Shown: one piece after another, positions 55,235 to 64,000 of the stretch | How the letters are laid out: each line of letters opens with the position of its first letter | Position numbering within the stretch: the first letter of the stretch is position 1 | Assembly: GCF_000379185.1 (NCBI RefSeq) | Contig: NZ_KB900726.1 | Location: forward strand, 1 to 64,000 | Source of the DNA: Capnocytophaga cynodegmi DSM 19736 | Lineage (GTDB): Bacteria; Bacteroidota; Bacteroidia; Flavobacteriales; Flavobacteriaceae | DNA: 64,000 nt | Direction: 5' to 3' | Translations under genes and position numbers: made by a program | The notes under the pieces: generated by a model | The model's database searches: none | Told to the model about the DNA's origin: nothing | What the model saw: only the letters and a program-made list of their open reading frames with translations

Positions 55235-56100
55235 TGCCTTTCAGGAAAAAGTTCTTTAGCCCACATTATATCGTATCTGACAACTCGCTTGAAACCATCT
55301 TCTGTTCGGTCGAAATAAAAATCATACGAACCTCCTACAATTCCTTTGCCTTCAATATATGCAAATCGGTCAATACCTCGATGGTAACTATAATTGCCTA
55401 TTTCTTTTCTGATTTTTCTGTTTGAAGTATAATGATTTTCTTTTCTCCAGTCATCAAAAGTCCAAAAGTAATATATTTTTTCATTATCTTTTTGTTCTAT
55501 TTGTGAAAGATAAATAGCACTCATAGCTTTATTGATGTAAATAGTTCCCATATATCCAGAAAAACCCTCCATAGGAGAATATTCGTCAAATTGTGGAATA
55601 TATTCTTTTTTTACATCTTGATAGGTCATTATATTTTGTTTGATGTTGATTATATTACTTCCTGAAAATTGCAGAGAAGTGTTGAAATCAAAACGTTTAA
55701 ATATCTCCAATAAAGTGTTTTTAGTTACATAGAATTTATTATTTTCTTCTTTAACTATTCTATATTTTCTAAAAACTTTAGTGCTATTTAGTTTAGACAT
55801 ATTATTTTTTACATCTTGTATTGATACTATTTTGTCTTCAATAAAGAAAAATGGAATTTCTTCCCAAATATTATCTCCGTCTAAATCAGGCAATATTGTA
55901 AGAAGTAAAAGGTTTCCTGATTCCAAAACATTATATATTTCTATTTCAGCTTTAATGCCGTACATTTTTTTTGTATTAAGAGTATATTTTTTTACTTTGT
56001 TTTGGGATATCAGTTCATTCAATAAAATGTAATTTTTCTCGGATTGTGAAAACCCGAGAAAAGAACATAAAAATAGTGTGATTAAAAGTTTTGTTTTCAT
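55231..56100 (-). CDS. Hypothetical exported protein, paralog 2 of a tandem pair
   Basis: A 289-residue protein of no family I recognise. A signal peptide (MKTKLLITLFLCSFLGFSQ) is followed by a region of low similarity to its neighbour, then by a near-identical C-terminal part. That part has IYLSQIE, FWTFD and HRGIDRFAYIEGKGIVGGSY, and the ending IMWAKELFPERQ. It is exactly the same length as the upstream paralog, which starts at 56987. Ends alike and middle different suggests duplication with diversifying selection or gene conversion. It lies 17 bp after the first paralog and overlaps the next gene by 4 bp. Confidence 0.75.
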   Translation of the reverse strand: MKTKLLITLFLCSFLGFSQSEKNYILLNELISQNKVKKYTLNTKKMYGIKAEIEIYNVLESGNLLLLTILPDLDGDNIWEEIPFFFIEDKIVSIQDVKNNMSKLNSTKVFRKYRIVKEENNKFYVTKNTLLEIFKRFDFNTSLQFSGSNIINIKQNIMTYQDVKKEYIPQFDEYSPMEGFSGYMGTIYINKAMSAIYLSQIEQKDNEKIYYFWTFDDWRKENHYTSNRKIRKEIGNYSYHRGIDRFAYIEGKGIVGGSYDFYFDRTEDGFKRVVRYDIMWAKELFPERQ

Positions 56101-56117
56101 TGTTACAAATCTAAAAG

Positions 56118-56987
56118 TTATTGCCTTTCAGGAAAAAGTTCTTTTGCCCACATAATTTTTTCTTGTAGGCGATTTTCTTCCCATTGTTCAGGAGTGAGTT
56201 TTATATAAATATGATTTTTACTTGTATATTTAGGAACAAACTTAAAGTAAAAATCATACGAACCTCCCACGATGCCTTTTCCTTCAATATACGCAAAGCG
56301 GTCAATACCACGATGTTCGTTGTAATAATCACTGACTTGCCACCCATCAAAAGTCCAAAAACGATATATTTTTTCATTTCCGTGATTTTCAATTTGAGAA
56401 AGATAAATATTTCGCAAATGATGAGGGATAAAAAAACTTTCTTTGTCCTTTCCCTCCATAAAATCAATACGTTTGATAGGGTTTTGCCCTAAATTAAGAA
56501 TGTAATTCTTAATTTGTGAAACATTTATATAACTCTTAAATTCAACAACATAAAACCATTCAAATAATGAAAATTTTGCTACATAATATTTCTCATTTTC
56601 CTTTTTTACCAATGAAAATTTATTGAACTCTTTGGATTCTAACATATAATCACTCGCCTCATAAGGACTAATTATGTTTATGATTCTTCGGGTTATTTTT
56701 TCAGGAGAAATAATATTATTTTCGATTTCTTGCCATTGTATTTCTTTCCATTGGGGTTGATTATTATATAAATTTGGCAAAACAGAAATTAATAAAATGA
56801 TTTCTCCTCGTAAAATATTATACATTTCCACTTCTGTATGGACTCCGTAGAGTTTATTTGTGTTAAGTGTATATTTATTTACTTGATATTTTGAAGCAAG
56901 GCTATCTAACAAAACATAACTTTTCTCGGATTGTGAAAACCCGAGAAAAGAACATAAAAATAGTATGATTAAAAGTTTTGTTTTCAT
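56118..56987 (-). CDS. Hypothetical exported protein, paralog 1 of a tandem pair
   Basis: A 289-residue exported protein, unrecognised. The signal peptide (MKTKLLIILFLCSFLGFSQ) differs from that of the second paralog by one residue, and the C-terminal HRGIDRFAYIEGKGIVGGSY and IMWAKELFPERQ are shared. Residues of about 40-190 are much less alike. It begins 3 bp after the stop of the HExxH lipoprotein gene, so both must be made together. This close coupling, the same export route and the duplication are what one would expect of immunity or partner proteins. No direct evidence of binding can be read from the sequence. Confidence 0.78.
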   Translation of the reverse strand: MKTKLLIILFLCSFLGFSQSEKSYVLLDSLASKYQVNKYTLNTNKLYGVHTEVEMYNILRGEIILLISVLPNLYNNQPQWKEIQWQEIENNIISPEKITRRIINIISPYEASDYMLESKEFNKFSLVKKENEKYYVAKFSLFEWFYVVEFKSYINVSQIKNYILNLGQNPIKRIDFMEGKDKESFFIPHHLRNIYLSQIENHGNEKIYRFWTFDGWQVSDYYNEHRGIDRFAYIEGKGIVGGSYDFYFKFVPKYTSKNHIYIKLTPEQWEENRLQEKIMWAKELFPERQ

Positions 56988-56990
56988 AAC

Positions 56991-58481
56991 TTAATTACAT
57001 TTGGTGCCTTTTGTATCAGTACCATTTCGTTGTCCTTGGTTCAGCAGTTTTTCTTCATTCGACATACTCTTTTCATCTACAATTCCCATTTTTGCCATTG
57101 CTCTGGCTGTTTTTAAGGGTATTTTAGGGTTAAATGAAATAATTGATTGAGCTAATTTTTCAATAAAGGGAGCAAACCTATTGTGTCCCTGTTCTTGTAA
57201 CAGTTGATATTTTTTGACTTTGTTTTTATTTCCATACTCTAATTCAACTATTTTAACATCAGGGTATTTATGCTCAAATTCACTGTTATCAAATTTACCA
57301 TTAGGTAAAATTTTACCTCTCAATCGTGTTTCTTCATAATTTAAAAAAGCGTGAATTACCTCGTGGTACATCGTTACTAAAATATATTCTTGGGTTGCGT
57401 TTTCTAATATATCAGGATTTAAATATATATTACTTCTAAAAATGATTTCATCTTCTGAAATTTTGGTCGCATTTGAAGCGTTAGCTTGTCCATCAATCCC
57501 TTTTTTTCTTAAATTCTCATCTTCTGTAAAAGTAATGTCATATTTGCTATCTCCTCCAAACGTTTCTTTCAATAATTTAGCAATATCATTTTTAAGATTG
57601 GGTAATTGTTTTAAAAGGTCTTTTGCACAGGGGTTAGTAAGGTTGTCAATAATCTCTCTTGGTTTTGGAGGATTTGTTCTGATGATGTGTGCACCTGCTT
57701 CTGAAAATGATGAACCTGCATTATTTCCCATTAAACGAAAATTTCTAAAATTCATTTGATGTGAGAATGTATAATTATTGCTAGAATGCCAATGTTCAAC
57801 GGTAACTCCATATAATTCGTTAACTCCGTCAAACGTAAAGGGATTAGGTCCCCAAGTGTTTTTTTTCCCAGAACCCCAATTATCATTATTACCACTTGTG
57901 CAACCTACATCCCAACCAAGCACATCTACTTTTTGTAAAAATCCACATCCTTCCCCTCCTCTACGAGCAGTTAAGCTTCTCTGTTTGTGGATTTTTAATC
58001 TTTTAGTTATTCTTTGATTTTCTATTTTGTATGCCTCAACCAATTTTCCGTTTGTTTCGAAAAAATACAATTGAGCATCAAGTACTTCTCCTTGTGTATT
58101 TATACTATCTGTACGTGTCATAAACAAGAATTGTTTGATACTATCATTTTGCTTTATAAAGAGAATTTCTCCCTTAATGTCTGTTCCGAAAAGAGTTGTT
58201 GTTACTTTTGAATAATTACCATTACCAAAGTCTCTATCTTGTTGAAAGGAGTTCCAGTCAGGATTGATTTTTAGGAAGTATCCATTTTTATTGGCAAGTT
58301 TTTGTTTTACTTTTATAGCTTCTTCTTCTTCAAAAAGTGCTTTGGCTTCATTAATACTTACTTTTTCGTGAATTTCGGTTTTTGATGCGATTTGTGTATC
58401 TAAATCATTGTCGTGCTGACAGGCAATTGCTATTACCAATAGCAAACCTACAATTACTAAAGATTGAATTTTTCTTTTCAT
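56991..58481 (-). CDS. Lipoprotein with C-terminal HExxH zincin-like domain (putative protease or toxin)
   Basis: A 496-residue surface lipoprotein. The signal peptide ends LLLVIAIAC with lipid Cys21. Residues 25-165 form an N-terminal domain (VSINEAKALFEEEEAIKVKQ, then beta strands and AQLYFFETNGKLVEAYKIEN) that I recall in several Flavobacteriia lipoproteins carrying different C-terminal parts. Residues 170-280 are Gly/Asn/Trp-rich with three cysteines. Residues 285-450 hold a metalloprotease-like domain: MYHEVIHAF gives His373, Glu374 and His377, and EQGHNRFAPFI gives His433 as a likely third zinc ligand. Two paralogous exported proteins and a further exported protein follow in the same operon. 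A polymorphic-toxin-like role is inferred; a secreted nutrient protease is the main alternative. Confidence 0.72.
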   Translation of the reverse strand: MKRKIQSLVIVGLLLVIAIACQHDNDLDTQIASKTEIHEKVSINEAKALFEEEEAIKVKQKLANKNGYFLKINPDWNSFQQDRDFGNGNYSKVTTTLFGTDIKGEILFIKQNDSIKQFLFMTRTDSINTQGEVLDAQLYFFETNGKLVEAYKIENQRITKRLKIHKQRSLTARRGGEGCGFLQKVDVLGWDVGCTSGNNDNWGSGKKNTWGPNPFTFDGVNELYGVTVEHWHSSNNYTFSHQMNFRNFRLMGNNAGSSFSEAGAHIIRTNPPKPREIIDNLTNPCAKDLLKQLPNLKNDIAKLLKETFGGDSKYDITFTEDENLRKKGIDGQANASNATKISEDEIIFRSNIYLNPDILENATQEYILVTMYHEVIHAFLNYEETRLRGKILPNGKFDNSEFEHKYPDVKIVELEYGNKNKVKKYQLLQEQGHNRFAPFIEKLAQSIISFNPKIPLKTARAMAKMGIVDEKSMSNEEKLLNQGQRNGTDTKGTKCN

Positions 58482-58508
58482 TGTGTTCTAAATTAAGAAT
58501 TAATGTTC

Positions 58509-58516
58509 CAAATGTA
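58509..58516 (-). promoter_or_regulatory. -7 promoter box (TACATTTG) of the zincin operon
   Basis: An exact TAnnTTTG on the minus strand, 27 bp before the lipoprotein start. The 384-bp divergent gap up to 58866 is otherwise AT-rich, with only the beta-galactosidase promoter recognised. Confidence 0.55.
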
Positions 58517-58799
58517 GTAACTAATTTTTAGAAATAAAAAATATTAATTGTGTAAAAAGCAAAATTTAACATTTATGTGTTAAAGAATATCTGCTTTTAT
58601 TTTTGATTTTTCAAAATAAAATTGTTAAAAAGATATTTAAAATCAGTTTTCTTAACTTTCCGTAATCGTGGTTTAAAAAGTAAAGGTTAAAAAATATCTT
58701 TAAAATAAAAGGAAATATGCTTGTTTTAAAATATAAATATTTAACAATTAGAAAAATACGATATAACATTTTTAGTTTTGTAATGATTTTATAAGTTAG

Positions 58800-62036
<3,237 letters not shown>

Positions 62037-62048
62037 AACAAAGGGAAT

Positions 62049-62091
62049 GCGGAAGAAAGTACTATAAAAATCGTAAAGTACTTTCTTTCGC
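62049..62091. terminator. Hairpin between beta-galactosidase and batE
   Basis: A 15-bp stem with one mismatch (62049-62063 with 62077-62091, AAGAAAGTACT with AGTACTTTCTT) and a 13-nt loop. It overlaps the last codons and stop of the convergent batE gene. T-runs are weak on both sides. Confidence 0.45.
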
Positions 62092-62814
62092 CCAACCTAT
62101 TTTTCCGTCAGCTAATTTTATTTTTACCCAATCATTAAGGCTTTCGATAATTTCTACTTTTGTACCTTCGTGAAGTGAGAAAACCTCATTACTATAAGTA
62201 TTAGGTTCTGAAAAAACACGCACTGTTTTATCAAAAAGAATTGCAAATTTCTCTCCTTCAATATTATTTTTATGGAAATCTGCAATGAAGTAGGTACCAA
62301 TACTTCCAATTATTGCCACAAGCATTGTTGTAAAAAAGATTCTTTTACAGATGGTTTTGTCCAAAAAGTAGTATAATAAGAAACTGATTACAAAGGCAAA
62401 AATCCCTAAAATAGAAATAATAGCCCACATATCTAACGAAAAAAGTGATGTTATAGAATCAGAAAAGTTCTTAAACCACGTTTTCGGAAGAGGAGTAATG
62501 GCATCAATAGTCATTTGATTTGCAAAAACCAAATTATTTTTGGCATCTTCATTCTCGGGATTGAGTTTCAAGGCTTTTTCGTAATAGTAAATACTTTCAG
62601 GAACGTGATTTAGTTTGTAATGGGCATTTGCCAAATTATAGTACAGCGCTGATGATTCAAATCCTGATTTTAAAATAGACATATAATTTTCCACTGCTTC
62701 CTGAAACTTTCCAGAGTTGTAATTCTCAGTAGCTTTTGAAAAAAGAACATCATTATTTTGTGAAAAGCCTGATAACGATATAAATAGAATGGATATGTAT
62801 AGAATATTTTTCAT
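62062..62814 (-). CDS. batE: BatE-like protein: TPR repeats, membrane helices and SH3 domain
   Basis: A 250-residue membrane protein. A signal peptide (ending SLSGFSQ) is followed by two or three TPR units (about 22-100; ALYYNLANAHYKLNHVPESI, YYYEKALKLNPENEDAKNNL), two membrane helices (about 133-185) and a C-terminal bacterial SH3 domain (about 190-250). This is the layout of BatE in the Bat (Bacteroides aerotolerance) operon. The batD gene lies 24 bp upstream on the same strand, which fits. Its exact role in stress tolerance is not known. Confidence 0.85.
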   Translation of the reverse strand: MKNILYISILFISLSGFSQNNDVLFSKATENYNSGKFQEAVENYMSILKSGFESSALYYNLANAHYKLNHVPESIYYYEKALKLNPENEDAKNNLVFANQMTIDAITPLPKTWFKNFSDSITSLFSLDMWAIISILGIFAFVISFLLYYFLDKTICKRIFFTTMLVAIIGSIGTYFIADFHKNNIEGEKFAILFDKTVRVFSEPNTYSNEVFSLHEGTKVEIIESLNDWVKIKLADGKIGWAKESTLRFL

Positions 62815-62838
62815 TTTTTTTCTTTTTGAGATGTAAAA

Positions 62839-64000
62839 TTATTTCCGAATTTGTTTATCCAATTCAGATAATGTTTGAACAGATTTGCGATAATCATTTT
62901 CCATTGAAACTCTGTCAATTGGAGAATAACGTGCCATTTCGCAATTTTTGAGTAATCCTAAAAATTCTGAAATAGTTTGTGGATTTACGTTTCGAAGTGA
63001 AAGTAATTCTGATATTTTTTCTTTACTCATTTCCGAAGTTTCAATCTTTAGTTTGGCTTTCAGATAATTATGCAAAGCTCGTTCCAATGCCTCGTAGAAT
63101 GTATTTTTATCGTTTAGTTTTCGTTTAGCTTCACTTAAGTATTTCTTTGCCAGTTTGTTGGCAGCTCTCACTTTATTTCCTTCAATATCACTAGTTCTTT
63201 TCTGTTGAACTTTCCACAGAATCAACGCAATAGGGATTAAAAGTAAAGGTAAAAATAACCATAAATAGTAACGTGTTGAGCCAAAAAATAACGATTTTCC
63301 GATAGGTTGCAAATCACCATTCAGTTGCAAGAAGCGGAATTGATTGCCCTGTGTTTTAACATCTTGTTTAACAATACTATTTGAGGAATTTTGCCCATTT
63401 CCTGTTGGTCCTTCGGTAACATCAATCCAAATTTCATCTGAATTGATGGTTTCATATTTCTCTGTTTTTGGATTAAAATATGAAAAAGAAACACTTGCTA
63501 TAGGATATTTCCCTTTAAATTGAGGAACTACGGTGTAAAATTCTTCAACTTGTCCTCTCATTCCTGAAATGGATGTAGTTATATTGTCCTTTTTTTCAGG
63601 ATTATACACTTCTAACGCTGTTGGGAAAGTTAATTTTGGTATATCGAATAATTTTAGGTTTCCATTACCTGAAATTTCAACTTTGGCTTGTAAACTTTCA
63701 TTGGATTTTAGCTCTTTTTTGGAGGTAGTTACATTAAAAGAGAATTCTCCTACAGCTCCTGAAAAGTTTGCAGGTTTTCCTGCTTCAGGCAAAGCCTTCA
63801 CATTTATAGTACGATTGCCAGAAGTAACTCTTTTAGCAACTTGATCCATAATGGGTCTTCCAAAGAAATCGCGTTCAGTGGTAGGTACGCTCAAAATAGC
63901 TTCCAATGTAAGTGGCTCAAGGGTAATGTTTCCGTCTTTTTGAGGATAGAGAACCACTTTTTTCACAACAATACATCGGAAGGGTTTTCCGTTATAAGTA
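62839..64000 (-). CDS. batD: BatD (oxygen-tolerance protein), C-terminal part, runs off the window
   Basis: At least 387 residues are visible, and the open frame continues past the right edge (upstream residues read YNGKPFRCIVVKKVVLYPQK), so the start lies outside. Beta-sandwich repeats typical of BatD include SGAVGEFSFNVTTSKKELKS and LQAKVEISGNGNLKLFDIP. A membrane helix (about 230-250 of the visible part, RYYLWLFLPLLLIPIALILW) is followed by a cytoplasmic helical tail with KAANKLAKKYLSEAKRKL-like sequence. BatD works with the VWA proteins BatA and BatB, which are expected further to the right. Confidence 0.88.
   Translation of the reverse strand, partial: TYNGKPFRCIVVKKVVLYPQKDGNITLEPLTLEAILSVPTTERDFFGRPIMDQVAKRVTSGNRTINVKALPEAGKPANFSGAVGEFSFNVTTSKKELKSNESLQAKVEISGNGNLKLFDIPKLTFPTALEVYNPEKKDNITTSISGMRGQVEEFYTVVPQFKGKYPIASVSFSYFNPKTEKYETINSDEIWIDVTEGPTGNGQNSSNSIVKQDVKTQGNQFRFLQLNGDLQPIGKSLFFGSTRYYLWLFLPLLLIPIALILWKVQQKRTSDIEGNKVRAANKLAKKYLSEAKRKLNDKNTFYEALERALHNYLKAKLKIETSEMSKEKISELLSLRNVNPQTISEFLGLLKNCEMARYSPIDRVSMENDYRKSVQTLSELDKQIRK

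Overview
This AT-rich window comes from a member of the Bacteroidota, class Flavobacteriia, and most likely from Capnocytophaga or a close relative. That placement is inferred from protein families and signals, not from a database search. The supporting signs are -7 promoter boxes of the form TAnnTTTG, no Shine-Dalgarno pattern, a TonB-dependent receptor paired with a DUF4249 lipoprotein, GSCFA, DUF5686, DUF6261 and Bat proteins, and an L36 without zinc ligands.

Positions 1-31,700 carry scattered housekeeping and envelope genes on both strands. A TonB-dependent receptor at the left edge is broken by two frameshifts. Next come a DoxD/DoxA-like membrane protein, a stand-alone HSDR_N-type nuclease domain, NupC, a bifunctional nuclease, a YpfJ-type metallopeptidase and a large DUF5686 protein. 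An N-acetylhexosamine-kinase-like protein and a sugar nucleotidyltransferase lie next to each other. PhoH and an OmpA lipoprotein follow, then a tight receptor-DUF4249-glycosyltransferase run. After that are AsnS, an aldehyde dehydrogenase, TatA, RecF, threonine dehydrogenase, FabI, YidD, a dGTPase, RlmB, a GSCFA protein, a bile-acid-type symporter and a phosphatase.

Positions 32,430-49,916 hold the str, S10, spc and alpha ribosomal protein genes as one co-directional block, from rpsL to rplQ. It includes fusA, secY, infA, rpmJ and rpoA, has no tuf or adk, and ends at a strong terminator. Most gaps are under 31 bp. The three exceptions are rpsJ-rplC (151 bp), infA-rpmJ (237 bp) and rpsK-rpsD (81 bp). 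Each holds an inverted repeat or hairpin and may be a control point.

Positions 50,000-64,000 are accessory in character. NhaC and a PfkB sugar kinase are followed by two minisatellite-like arrays, with exact periods of 83 bp and 41 bp, on either side of a DUF6261 gene. A leftward four-gene secreted operon (58,481 to 54,713) comes next. It encodes a lipoprotein with a C-terminal HExxH zincin-like domain, two mosaic 289-residue paralogs and a small exported protein. This is the best candidate for an undescribed system, possibly a surface toxin or protease with dedicated partner or immunity proteins. The window closes with a secreted GH2 beta-galactosidase and the 3' end of a bat operon (batE and partial batD).
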